Shown: piece after piece, positions 32,465-42,843 of the stretch
Numbering within the stretch: the first letter of the stretch is position 1
Layout: every line of letters starts with the position of its first letter
From: Sanguinoderma infundibulare
Lineage: Eukaryota > Basidiomycota > Agaricomycetes > Polyporales > Polyporaceae
Length of the DNA: 64,000 nt
Direction of reading: 5' to 3'
NCBI GenBank assembly: GCA_032821775.1
Contig: JAVLRN010000002.1
Span: forward strand, 868,001-932,000
Notes under the pieces: model-generated
What the model was told of the DNA's origin: nothing
The model's input: the letters and a program-made list of their open reading frames with translations, nothing else
Databases searched by the model: none
Made by a program: the position numbers and the translations under genes

Positions 32465-33076
32465 CACGCGAGGAAAACCAATATTTCTTGTCCCTAAGAA
32501 TAGGCTGAAAAATGTTAATGAAAATGTCACGTTTTGCCGAACGTTATCCCCCGTATAGAACTCGAAGTTTACGATTTCTCTGAATGTTCGCCCAAAGTTG
32601 ACGTTTCGGGCCGCATTCCGAGGCCAACAAAATGTGACGGAGAATGTCACGTTCTATTGGCTGCACAACATTGCGGAGAACTTCGAGTTTTAATGAACAT
32701 TAAAACTCAGATAGCATTTAAAGTTCTTCGCTGAAATGGTCAATAAACTTGAAGTTTTTAGCAACATTTACCGAGTTTTATGAGAACTTCAAGTTTATTG
32801 ACCATTTCAGCGAAGAACTTTAAATGCTATCTGAGTTTTAATGTTCATTAAAACTCGAAGTTCTCCGCAATGTTGTGCAGCCAATAGAACGTGACATTCT
32901 CCGTCACATTTTGTTGGCCTCGGAATGCGGCCCGAAACGTCAACTTTGGGCGAACATTCAGAGAAATCGTAAACTTCGAGTTCTATACGGGGGATAACGT
33001 TCGGCAAAACGTGACATTTTCATTAACATTTTTCAGCCTATTCTTAGGGACAAGAAATATTGGTTTTCCTCGCGTG
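32465..33076. mobile_element. perfect 292-base inverted repeat (foldback/MITE-like element)
   Basis: The arms 32465-32756 and 32785-33076 are exact reverse complements over all 292 bases, separated by 28 bases. The outer ends read CACGCGAGGAAAACC and GGTTTTCCTCGCGTG. Both sides are flanked by CCA (32462-32464 and 33077-33079), a possible 3-base target duplication. A nested hairpin, GAGTTTTAATG-AA-CATTAAAACTC, sits in each arm (32685-32708 in the left). Repeated GTGACAT/ATGTCAC words occur along the arms. The arms are more AT-rich than the surroundings. There is no protein of its own: the identical 66-codon frames on both strands simply reflect the symmetry. Perfect arms imply recent arrival or active gene conversion. 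It is best described as a non-autonomous foldback element, with inference limited to structure. Confidence 0.75.
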
Positions 33077-33298
33077 CCATGTGTTTCTCTCACTCATCCT
33101 TTGGCTGCTGTCCGGGTCATGTTGCCCTTACGCTTGTTTATGCTCGGCCGCCATACTGTCTGCCCTTCCAGATTAGCAGTGGACCATGGTACCGCCCTCC
33201 TCCTCAATCTGGTCGGCCCTTGGTCTCTGTCATTTCGCCCGGTCATGTTTCGCTTTCTCCGCTCTCCTTCCGATTCCCCGCCAATCCGCCCGTAAGCA

Positions 33299-34210
33299 TT
33301 GCTCTCGATTGCATTGTCGGTTATGCTCACCGACATTTCATTCGCGCACAGTTGCCGATCGCAGACGTATCGTCCAATACTCTTGCCACGAGAGAGAAGC
33401 AACGTCGAGACGGGGCACGTCCGTCCTTTCATACCATTCGTTCGCCAGCCTGATCGCCTTCCTTCCCTCGGCGTTTTCACTGACATTATACTTTTACTCC
33501 CTCCGACACAACTGATTTCTTTTCAGACTTGTTTCACCCTACACCTCGTCCCTGCATCCCAGTCGAACGCCGCGTCGCCCATCATCAATTGCGCGCAAGT
33601 TTCCCCAACCCAGACCATACCATTAATCCGTGCCTTGGAACCTTTCTCTGTGACTGCCTTGAGGTTTCCCAACGATCAACGCCGTCCGGAGCAGGTGAGT
33701 CCCTCCATTCCATCAAGCACGTCTTCCCTCCCCGCCGCCCATCATTCACTTTCCGCTCGTCCTGCGGCGCAACCGTTAACCCCACGCGCAGTACGGCCTC
33801 GCGCGCCGCACAGTGCTGAAGGCATAGCGCTTTTCGATATTGTAACCGGAGTCAAGTTGGCTGCTCCGGGTGGTCAAGTCGTTGTCGAACTTATCTTTCG
33901 TGAGACAGGCATGGCTGAGTACGGGCGTGGGCAGAAGGCCTGTCTCTGTCTCGTCGAGATATGCCCGCCACCGACGCGCTCGCCCCCCGTCGATGTGTTC
34001 AAGGGTCATATCCCGCAGGCTGGAACGCCGTTCAGGTCCTGGCTGCGTGTCTCGCGCAGCATCTATCCCGATCGGCGGCTTAGCCGTGCCGCGTTTCTGC
34101 CTGTAAGACATGATCTGTCGACCCTCGGACGCGGGAGGCGGTCTCTTTGGTTTCATGGCGTTCGGCATCTCGATGGGCACGGAGGGGATTTTCTGGTATC
34201 GTCGACCTGA
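33299..34210 (+). CDS. long ORF of uncertain coding status
   Basis: An uninterrupted 303-codon frame starts at 33299. It contains FDIVTGVKLAAPGGQVVVEL and a Ser/Pro-rich middle but no known domain. The opposite strand is open for 134 codons over the same region (34180..33776), so at least one is a shadow. No TATA or intron support. Kept only because of its length. Confidence 0.22.
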   Translation: MLSIALSVMLTDISFAHSCRSQTYRPILLPRERSNVETGHVRPFIPFVRQPDRLPSLGVFTDIILLLPPTQLISFQTCFTLHLVPASQSNAASPIINCAQVSPTQTIPLIRALEPFSVTALRFPNDQRRPEQVSPSIPSSTSSLPAAHHSLSARPAAQPLTPRAVRPRAPHSAEGIALFDIVTGVKLAAPGGQVVVELIFRETGMAEYGRGQKACLCLVEICPPPTRSPPVDVFKGHIPQAGTPFRSWLRVSRSIYPDRRLSRAAFLPVRHDLSTLGRGRRSLWFHGVRHLDGHGGDFLVSST

Positions 34211-34289
34211 CCTCGCTACGTACTCTACATGTATTTCAGTAGAACTCGTAATGATTACCCGCAGTTTTTTGTCCGTCCCTCGGTATGTC

Positions 34290-34620
34290 CTGAAGATCAG
34301 CCTCCATCCCTGCTATCGTGGGCGTGTAACTTCAAGTTCCAGGTGAGCGAAGCCTCCGCTTTGCGCACGGAGCACTCACTGGCTGGTTAACGACATCTCC
34401 GAGCAGCTGTATGCGAAAGTGCAAATGCACCGTCCTACCGCGACCGCAGCTAGTTGAATGCCTGTGATGACCTGTAGAATGATTCACTCGCCGCCTCACG
34501 TTGTTGATAGAATGCATACATGCAGGTGTTTTGCAGCCTCACGACCGGGTCCCACCCGACGTCCCGCCGAGGCGAATGATAATGATCATCGACGGATCCC
34601 CCGCACCTATCCTCACCATA
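34290..34620. repeat. dispersed repeat family, second copy
   Basis: Related to parts of 26660-27500 (CAGGTGAGCGAAGCC near 34340, GCAGCTAGTTGAATGCCTG near 34445, AGAATGCATACATGCAGGTG near 34510). Divergence is considerable, indicating an old element. Confidence 0.45.
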
Positions 34621-35537
34621 ACTCACAGGGTACATTACTTTTCTTCCAGAGCATAACTTCAAACCACTGTGCATTCTATGTGCTGCAGGTCTTATTTTTG
34701 ATCGTGTCAAGGAATCGCGCTAACATGCCTTCTCCATTCCAGGATATCCACCCCTGTTCCGATCCCGTGTCCGATTGCTGAAAATCCGAACTTCAAGCTT
34801 CAAGTCGGATATCGCGCTTTCTAGATAGCAGCCTCCCTGATTTCTATCTATCGGACACGGGGTTTGTCAGAGAATTTCAAACGATTCTTCTCTACGCGAT
34901 TTGTTGATGATATGCGTCCGGGGTCGCTGCAGCCACTCCATCTGTATGGACGCGGATATTACACCGAACTTTCGGTGCGTTCACCATCCAATAACATGCT
35001 ACTTCTACGGTTCAAGTGACCGATAAGTACAGGCGCGATGTGGGTACTGCGGGTGTCGCTGGACAGGCTTCGGCCGCGTTGAACTCATGACTTGCCCGTC
35101 GCGTTCATCCGTCCGGTACGTCGAGCATATCATGCAATGGTTCCATATACCCACAAGCCCACATCATCAAGGTTAGAGTTAACGCTGGCAGTCGCACGGA
35201 CCTCAAGGAAGTCGCGATATCGACCGCTAGGGCCGTGCTTCTCAGACGCCTATCCAGTAAACAGAATCCTACAGGCTACGACTCCGACGAACCCCGGGAT
35301 AACTACCTGCATGGCGTGCACGAACCCAGACAGACAGGATATCATGTTGCATGCCTGTTTTCTCGTCCTGGATATTGCTAACCGGTATCGCATGTAGCAC
35401 TCAGCGATATCCGGGCTACGCGAGCGGCGCATAAAAATGGCCCGCTGTCCGCTGTCCTGAGTCGTCGCCAAGCGTCGAACTTCCTCGTTCGCACACACCC
35501 AACGTCCGTGATATTGCGCGCATTCCACATACACACA
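34621..35537. other. no supported gene
   Basis: Only short frames. The right end is the leader of the next gene. Confidence 0.35.
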
Positions 35538-36323
35538 ATGTCGATGTACTCGTGGAAACGTCGCCCCACCCCATATGCACACACCGACTCCGAAGACAAC
35601 GAATCGCGGGCAAGCGCGTCTCCGCGCTCCTCCTCGCCAGTTCAGTTCTTGGATTCCTGGCGCAGCGACGTACCTTCGCGCGGTCCGAGCCCCTTCGAGC
35701 GCGCCATTCCCCCTCCTCCGCACACATTCAATACTCCGTCTCCGCCTCCCCCTTCCCAGCGTGCAGGCTACACGACGCCACCTCACTACCCTCCTTCGGG
35801 CCCCACCCTGTTCCCCGCAGAACATTATCCACCGAGCCCGCCGTCCATCCCGTGCGCGTATCCGCCCAGATCCGACCATAGATCGATTTTGGGGCGCTCT
35901 GCATCTTCCACCGACACGCGCCCTCGCGCACCCCGCAAACAAGAGCATGTCGAAGGAGACCGTAGCGGAAGACGCACCTTCGACTCCATACCCTGCCAAA
36001 TCTGCCTGCAACCGCCCGCGGTATGCAGCTGCGTAGGCGGCGAGGAGGCGCGGTTCGCGATGCGGCGCGCCGCGTACGACGTGTACCGAAAGGAGAAGAC
36101 TTCGGAGGGCCGGAGGGCGAGCGGGCATACACCGCAGCCCCAGGTCGCGCGTCAGCCCTCGATGTACGTGCAAGGATACGAGCATGGCATCCAGTATGGC
36201 GCGCAGGCGATGTATCCTGGAAGCCCTGTCGTGGTGTATTCTGGGACGGGGATGGGGATCGACGGATACGCGCTGGGCTACGGTGCTCCACCGATGATCT
36301 CGCCCACGTCGCCGCCATACTAA
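35538..36323 (+). CDS. single-exon Pro/Ser-rich protein of unknown function
   Basis: An intronless frame of 261 codons starts MSMYSWKRRPTPYAHTDSED. Residues 30-130 are Pro/Ser-rich and disordered. A central CQICLQPPAVCSC has four cysteines in a short C-x2-C-x6-C-x-C array that might bind a metal or be lipidated. A basic stretch follows, then a Gly/Tyr-rich tail ending SPTSPPY. The Met at 35538 is preferred over the upstream one at 35508 because it opens the conserved-looking segment. A 451-codon antisense frame is judged a shadow. No family is recognised; the neighbour at 37035 has a similar small, proline-rich style. Confidence 0.55.
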   Translation: MSMYSWKRRPTPYAHTDSEDNESRASASPRSSSPVQFLDSWRSDVPSRGPSPFERAIPPPPHTFNTPSPPPPSQRAGYTTPPHYPPSGPTLFPAEHYPPSPPSIPCAYPPRSDHRSILGRSASSTDTRPRAPRKQEHVEGDRSGRRTFDSIPCQICLQPPAVCSCVGGEEARFAMRRAAYDVYRKEKTSEGRRASGHTPQPQVARQPSMYVQGYEHGIQYGAQAMYPGSPVVVYSGTGMGIDGYALGYGAPPMISPTSPPY

Positions 36324-36871
36324 AACCGAGCTAGTGGTGGAGGAGAGGTCAGCGTTGCCTGAGGAAAGGTGGCGAAGGGCGTACCGGGACACAAAAGCGG
36401 ACTGGGGAGTGTCGGGGTCCGGTTGTAGCAAAGTAGAATTTTCTTGAAACCTCGTCATGCCTGTATAGTTGTGAAACACGAGTGGATGATATTCCTGAGC
36501 TTTGAAATGTACCTGTATCTTGTGCTCGACCAATTCGCCTTCAACACGCACACGCGCACGCGAGCAAGCCACCATGCACTGGCTTGCGCGCACGGGGGGC
36601 GTCACGCCAGGACTCGCTTGTGAGCACGTCGAGGACTATTTACATGAACATGGCTACCGACACTTTCACACAAAGGCGACGCGCTGGAACGCACCAAATG
36701 CTGCCTGTTACGATCTCACAGCGCCTCTTGCGGCTGTTGAGCTCTTTGGGTATACCCCTGGTAATGCAACCGTGCCCTCTCCCACCTCGCCCCATCCAAC
36801 TCGCCGTGTCGAAGCGTGGTACGTGCCACACGTATATGACGGGGCTCAAACAGTCTCGACGTGAAGGGCAG
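36324..36871. other. no confident gene; 120-codon ORF at 36502-36864
   Basis: A plus frame at 36502 reads HWLARTGGVTPGLACEHVED and WYVPHVYDGAQTVST but overlaps the likely promoter of the next gene and has no homology I recognise. Confidence 0.25.
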
Positions 36872-36879
36872 TATAAATA
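36872..36879 (+). promoter_or_regulatory. TATA box upstream of 37035
   Basis: TATAAATA lies 155 bases before the start codon. This leaves room for a leader of about 120 bases. Confidence 0.5.
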
Positions 36880-37034
36880 GGACCAGATGTGGTTTTACAA
36901 GACAGCATCAATCTGCCTGCTGGAGCTCCAGGCTATCCTCTGAACGCGTGCACTGAACACCTGGGAGTCACTGATCTTGCATTCCTTGTATTTTCTTACC
37001 AACCAAGCTAAGCAGCGTCATATCTTTTCAGAAC

Positions 37035-37490
37035 ATGGCCATCTTCAGTTCTCTTTTTGGCAGGAGACGCTCCGGCAGCTCAGCAAGCCGTCATGAGCAG
37101 ACGCACAGCTGCGACGGCATCACAGACGGCCCCGCTGAAGGAAGGAAGAATGAGGAGCGTAGCGCACCCCCGTTCGCTCAGGCTTTCTTTGTGGAGCCCG
37201 CCCCCATCCAACCTCCCAACGCACCCCGTATCGATCCCATGGCACTGCCTATGACGCTGCCGCCGCTCCTGACAACGAATACTCTCGGTCTCGGAAACGC
37301 TCCGCCTCACGAACATGCTCATCACACGCATGGCCAGGGACCCCCGTTCGCGGGGGATATGACATCCCGCGGTTCATCTCCATGGTTTACCCAGACCAAT
37401 TACGGAGCGTCGCCTGTTCAACAGCCCTTGATACACCCCATTCCTTTATCCTGTCCCCGTGCCGGTATACGTCCCTCTGACCGTTGTTGA
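37035..37490 (+). CDS. small single-exon Pro/His-rich protein of unknown function
   Basis: The ORF has 151 codons, begins MAIFSSLFGRRRSGSSASRH and continues with AQAFFVEPAPIQPPNAPRI and a Pro/Leu-rich stretch. A strong TATA box and a clean leader support it. No domain, no signal peptide of classical form, no introns. Its C-terminus (RAGIRPSDRC) may be altered by a frame change, since the next frame remains coding-like (PVPVYVPLTVVDPYAAQYHY) beyond 37455; a one-base shift or a small intron there is possible. Confidence 0.45.
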   Translation: MAIFSSLFGRRRSGSSASRHEQTHSCDGITDGPAEGRKNEERSAPPFAQAFFVEPAPIQPPNAPRIDPMALPMTLPPLLTTNTLGLGNAPPHEHAHHTHGQGPPFAGDMTSRGSSPWFTQTNYGASPVQQPLIHPIPLSCPRAGIRPSDRC

Positions 37491-39790
37491 TCCATACGCG
37501 GCCCAATATCACTACACATACCACTACAACAGATCGGTTCCCCAAACCCCCGTAGTAGCCTCGGCTGTGATGGTCTTATACCCTGGTAACGCCCTCTGTT
37601 TGACCAGGGGATACGTAAGTTTGTAGGGAGGGCCGCAGATCGAGTCATACCGGGCAGGATGGCAGGACACGATGTGATGAGCGTATGAGCGCACGACACA
37701 TGTATTGTGTATCTATGGACGGAAGGTATGTGCAACGTGCGAAGTATCGCAAGAGTTCCATCTCGACAATCGCCAACATGTCTCTGCTACTGGAGGTGGA
37801 CGAGAAGGAAAATTGCAGCGTCGCGAAAAATGCAAGAAGCGGCATCTGCGGCCCTCATCGGGAGAGACAACGCGCGGAATGTATAAAGACTAGAGCGAAA
37901 AGATAACAGCACAAAATAGAGTGGTCGACTCACTGAGACATCCCAGAGCAGACATCTAATCCCTCTGACCGCTGGACCTCGAATGCAATTTTCAATCTGA
38001 ATGATACCTGTCCAGTTTGAGTGACGCACAGACAGAAAATTGGCATTCGTTTGCTGGAATAGTCCATCCTGAGCGATGTGAGATGGAAACAGAGGAGGCA
38101 GGAGACCTCGGATTCCGCGAGGATAAGCGGATGTTCGAGCAGTGGCCGAAGGAGGCACCGCAGCTGGCAGTATTGGATCCACAGGAAGGTCTTGACCAAA
38201 ATTGCAGTAGTGGCCTGTCTATGAGTAGAGAAGAGGACGATGGAGGTGGTCGTGGTCGTGGTCGTGGTAGGAGACAAATCGGTTCGGACATATAAGCGCC
38301 CGGGTGCATGCTGCTTTTATGCGAACCCTCACCATGATTCCGCCAGTGACTGCGCCGTCTCCGCTAAAGACCTCGAAGGAGGATATCCGAGGGCCATGCA
38401 CTAGCATTTACAAGGTCTGGGCGACAGCATCGAGCGCAAACGACATTGGTCTCCGTATGCAAGGTATGTTCGTAATATCCTTTCAAACGAGTAGCAGCTG
38501 ATCATTCGCTTTATATTTACAGATACCTAGTCATTTTCTGGTTCGCGTCACTCATGGACACCACGAAGTGATGTCCCGGGAATATGAAAGCCTTGCGAGT
38601 AAGAGAGCCAGCCTCCGACTCCTCATTTCGCCACGCATCCGGGAACGCGAAATTACCAACACAGGAAAAACTGGGCCCAACGCAGGTGCGTGGGTCTCGC
38701 GTCTAGCCGCTTTCGTATTCAGCATGCCAAAGCTTCGTGTAGTCGTGTCTAGTAAGACGGGGAGTGGGAGGAAAATAAGGAGAGTGAAGCGAGCGTCGCT
38801 ACCTTCCGCGACCATCAAAGAGAAAATGCGCCTCGCTCGACCTGTAGTTCGAGCAGCACCGCATTGTCTCCGCTAACTATGAGGGTAAAGTACGTGTTTG
38901 TCGTCCTCGTCCATTACTCAATTTTCTCATTTCTCCTAAGTACGCTTACCTCCCATTGTATCCCTCGGAAACGCGAGTAGTCGGCCCTGGACGCATCCGG
39001 CGCACGCAACCCTACCTCCCCAGTTACGAAGATAGGCTGAAGTGCCTTCGCGCGGCCATGGGTTCACCGCGCGAGTCTCGCACTGCAGTCAAATGCTGGT
39101 CGTATACGGTGAGTCCAATATCCTTCTCCGACTGCTTCCATGCCATATCGTCGCCACCGCGTGCTAACCGCCGCTTCGTTCGCACAGGCACGGTTCTTTG
39201 CGCGTTCGAATCCGACCGCCACCGGAGCCCGCGCGGGCACTGAGTCCTTCGCATCAAGGGGTACGAGACGCTGTTCGCAAACAAGGCTTTCCGGTGCTGA
39301 GGTGGGAGATCGCGCCTGCAGAGGGAGTCGAGGACGTGCGGCGAGATACACAGATCAGGGGGCGGGGAGGTCGTTGTAGGAAGAATGAGGACGGCGCGAG
39401 AGGAAGTAGTGCGCATCTTCCTGGACCAGGTGCGTGGATCCATGTACGATGCGTGGTGCTGACTGTGTGCGTGTCCTTGCGTCGTATAGAGGGGTCTATC
39501 ACATGGCAAACGCCCGAGTACAATACGACAGGTTCTGATGGATCCCAGAGAGCGAAATATGAACCAAGCGCAGAACCTGAATGTTGCACAGCGTACCCCG
39601 TTCTTTCGTTGAGCGCCAGCGCCAGCGATGCACCTTCTGGTTCTTCCCTAGAGATGCGGAGCAGTGATCATCAGCACTCTGCAAATAATACTGGGTGATA
39701 GAAGCGACAACGAATCGGAGAAGAGCGCGCGCGGGTCACGCTGGCCATGGAGCGAGTAAAAGAAGACTGAGTTGGTGACGGGCGAGGAGT
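37491..39790. other. mostly unassigned; possible exons at 38930-39420
   Basis: Around 38950-39110 a plus frame reads PYLPSYEDRLKCLRAAMGSP and ends at a GTGAGT donor. After a CGCACAG acceptor, another continues ARFFARSNPTATGARAGTES and YETLFANKAF (about 39188-39290), then breaks frame. A repeat of GGTCGT codes occurs near 38246-38270. This looks like a decayed or unresolved gene of unknown type. The rest is unassigned. Confidence 0.25.
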
Positions 39791-39795
39791 ACTTT

Positions 39796-39850
39796 CGACC
39801 CGTGCGGAATTGGCTTGTCCGAGTATGTGTTGTCTCACGTTCTCGCTAGG
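39796..39850 (+). repeat. stray copy of hydrolase exon 3
   Basis: TTCGACCCGTGCGGAATTGG and then CTTGTCCGAGTATGTG match exon 3 and its donor of the hydrolase genes (22087-22130 and 40365-40410). It sits just upstream of the dead hydrolase copy, out of order. Confidence 0.65.
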
Positions 39851-39882
39851 TCTAACAGAAACTGACCAACCATAGAACGCCC

Positions 39883-41480
39883 AATGTCCGCCTCGTGGAA
39901 ACACAACGTAGCAGCCCTCTTGACGGATTCGCAGACAACGCGTTCTCCGCCGACCCTGTCCGGGGCAACATTGGCGACCTCGTTTTCGGCAAGTGCACTG
40001 ACAACAGCACCCTTCCTGGGGCCGAGTGCGGATATGCCATATAGGTCTTTTGAACGATATATTGTGGCGCAGCTGGGAATGTGCTGAGACATTACTCGTG
40101 CCTGCAGAGTCCCATTCGACACCAACCCAAGCGCGGAAATGGCCAAGATGGCGCTCGGTCGGTACAACGCCACAACTTCTCCCCGCATTGGCGTCGTCTT
40201 CGTCAACATCGGAGGACCGGGTCTGTCGGGTGTTGACCTCGCGGCCACTGCTGATGGTCTCGCCCTGGTCCAACCGCGCGTGAGTCCCAGACCAGTGCAT
40301 CCGAATCGTCAGCATTGCTCACATCGACGGGGGTCAAATCGGTGAGGAGTACGACAACATCGGCTTTGACCCACGCGGAATTGGTTTGATCGAGTATGTA
40401 TTGTCGCACGACATTGCAGATCGGCCAAACAGTAGTTGACCAACCATACCCTGCCAGGCCCCAGACGAAATGCTTCACCGCCAGCGGCTCGCGTCGGGCT
40501 TTCATCGCGAACACCGTCCTCGACCGTGGCTACGACGTTTTGCCGAACGCGACAGACCCATACAACCGTTTCCATCTGATTGAGACCCAGCGGGACGCCA
40601 ATGCGCTCTACCAGGCGCAATTCCAGATGTGCGCGCAGACGATGGGCCAGACGATCCGTCACATGGGCACGACATCTGTCGTGCGCGACATCGACTACAT
40701 CAACACCCTCCTCGCCGGCAACGGGTCGCTGATCAACTTCTATGGCTTCTCGTACGGCACAATCATAGGCCAGTATCTGATCAACCTCTACCACGACCGC
40801 ATTGGCCGCGTCGTCATCGATGGCGTTGTTGATGCAGACGTGTGGGCGAATGTGCCCCCGTTCCTGCAGCTCAGCAACGTTCTCAACTCGACGGACGCCG
40901 TCTACCAGATATTCTTCGAAGAGTGCGCGAAGGCTGGACCGTCGGCCTGCGCGTTGGCGACAAAGGACAACGAGGATCCCAGCGACATCATGACTCGCGT
41001 GGAGGACTTTGTCAACGGCCTGTACGAGGCGCCGCTCGCGGTCCCGAACGCGACGCTCCCCGGTATCTTGACCAATGGCCGTGCTCGGACGTTCATAATC
41101 GGCGGCCTAGAGTTCCCGTAGACTTGGCCCGACATCGCGGCTAAGCTTGTGGCAGCAATGAGCGGGGAGCACGTTCGAGCCCAATATGCGACACCCCCAG
41201 AGAGGTGCCTCGGGCTGTGGAACAAGACGCTGAACAACCGGATCCTCATCATCTTGAACATGGTGAGTCCGATGCCGTTAAGTTTTCCCCCGTTCTGGTT
41301 GGAAAACGACGCCTGATACCAACTCTCGCAGCACGACCCGGTCACGGCCCTCGTGAATGGCGAGCGCGCGCACTCGTCCTTCCCAACTCCACACTGCTCG
41401 TCCAGAGCCGCCGCCGGCTGGAACGTACGGAGGCGATCACGGCGCTGACGAGGAACAACTACCATCTCGGACTCCGCTGC
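39883..41480 (+). pseudogene. second TAP-like hydrolase copy, inactivated
   Basis: The exons correspond one to one with 21574-23564: MSASWKHNVAALL, then a deletion that shifts frame before DPVRGNIGDLVFGKC; exon 2 (MAKMALGRYNATTSPRIGVV); exon 3 (YDNIGFDPRGIGLIE), whose acceptor AG has become AA; and exon 4 from 40458 (TDPYNRFHLIETQRDANALY), with the nucleophile elbow GFSYGT still present. A TAG at 41119-41121 ends exon 4 early, a large part after it is deleted (the text jumps to ATPPERCLGLWNKTLNN), and the final exon is out of frame. Several independent lesions make this a clear pseudogene derived from the same ancestor as the intact gene 18 kb to the left, in the same orientation. Confidence 0.85.
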
Positions 41481-42790
41481 TCACCGCCCTTCAAACCACC
41501 CTTATTCTCCGCTTCGGACCCTGCCCCTCCTTTCCGCCGCCACTGCGGTCTGCTAGTCCATGTCGACTCGGACAGGCTATACCAGCACCATGCGGTTACC
41601 CTTGACAGGACAACGGCTGGTTTTGCCCCAAAGGTTAACGCACCGGGCGTCCTTTGGTCCAATACGCCGCTTCTCTAGCCCCGTTGGAGGCGAGAAGCCG
41701 CCACAACCATAACATAACCTTCGAGCTCGTGCCCCTCTCCGTCTCCCTCGTGGTGTCTACATACACGAGGGTATTTGCACGACTCTTACTCAGCAACCCA
41801 GAGTTGTTGGATCAGGCTGTAGTCGCCGTCGACTCTGGGAGTTCTACGTACGTCCGACTAGTTTTCCCCATCCCTTTATTTCTGCCTTGCTGGAGGCTGG
41901 ACACACCGATGGAGCCGGCCTCCCGTCCCTTCCGCGGCGCTGCGGTGGTGTGCCTTGAGAGGAAGTGTTCGCTGTCAAACGTGCAAGCGTTTGAAGACGC
42001 CATGAAAAACCGGTCCTTTGCACATGTCAGGAGGGCGAGGCGCGGCGGCAACTCGTGGATTTTACAACCTGCAACCGTGGAATGGTTACCTGTAACGGGC
42101 CCAGCTGAAGACTCGTAACGCTAGCGCAGTCCTGGGTGGACGTATGAGTCATGCTCGCCACGACGGATCTGTCAGAATGTGTAATGGATAAACCTGAAAT
42201 CAGACTCCAATTAATTCGAGCTAAACGTCAGCTGACGCTGTTTTTTACGCTGGGGGCGCTTACTCAGGTCAGAAAAGAGGGTTCGACAGCCAAGCGCTCC
42301 TCATCCACAAAAGCAGAAGTTGACTTGCTACCGTCCTGTTGTCAAGGTTCCGGCCTCCTTGCTCTGCAAGAGGACGTCCATCCTGGGTTCACTATTCCAA
42401 CACGATAGGTGCCTGAACACCAAGCACTGGTGATGGCAGCACGAAGGCACCCTCTTCGGAGCTGGGCCCATCGACGGATACGTACAATCGGTCTCTACAC
42501 TCATTCTTAGCCTGCGTATTGGATTGACACCGACAACGACCACACCTATTATGGATGTTGCGGAGATAGATAGCCGCTGCTGCATGCTACACGTGTTTGA
42601 ATGTACGTTCCCTTACACTGCGTCGCACCATGGAAGTGAAAACTGAAGGCAATAGGTTCCCATGAATGGTATCTGCGTGCCGTGTGGTTCGGGTGTACGT
42701 GCAGCCACATAGCAATTTTTATGTTTGTTAGGCTCCCTTCAGGTCAACTACGCAGCGGCGGCGACTCTGAAACCGCTAGAGGGACGGCAA
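41481..42790. other. no supported gene
   Basis: A 154-codon plus frame at 41654-42118 has no recognisable motif. No other coding evidence. Confidence 0.3.
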
Positions 42791-42796
42791 TATAAA
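42791..42796 (+). promoter_or_regulatory. TATA box of the UbiA-family gene
   Basis: TATAAA lies 53 bases upstream of the ATG at 42844, implying a very short leader. Confidence 0.6.
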
Positions 42797-42843
42797 CCAT
42801 GGGCAAAGCCCTGGCTTGAAGTGCAAGAGTAGGTTATCGCACA

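Noticed and set aside
32534..33007. Identical 66-residue proteins on opposite strands (32534-32734 and 32807-33007).
   Set aside because: They are identical only because the DNA is a perfect inverted repeat; there is no coding signature.
35250..36605. A 451-codon minus-strand open frame.
   Set aside because: It is antisense to the better supported gene at 35538-36323 and has no recognisable domain. It extends far into non-coding flanks.
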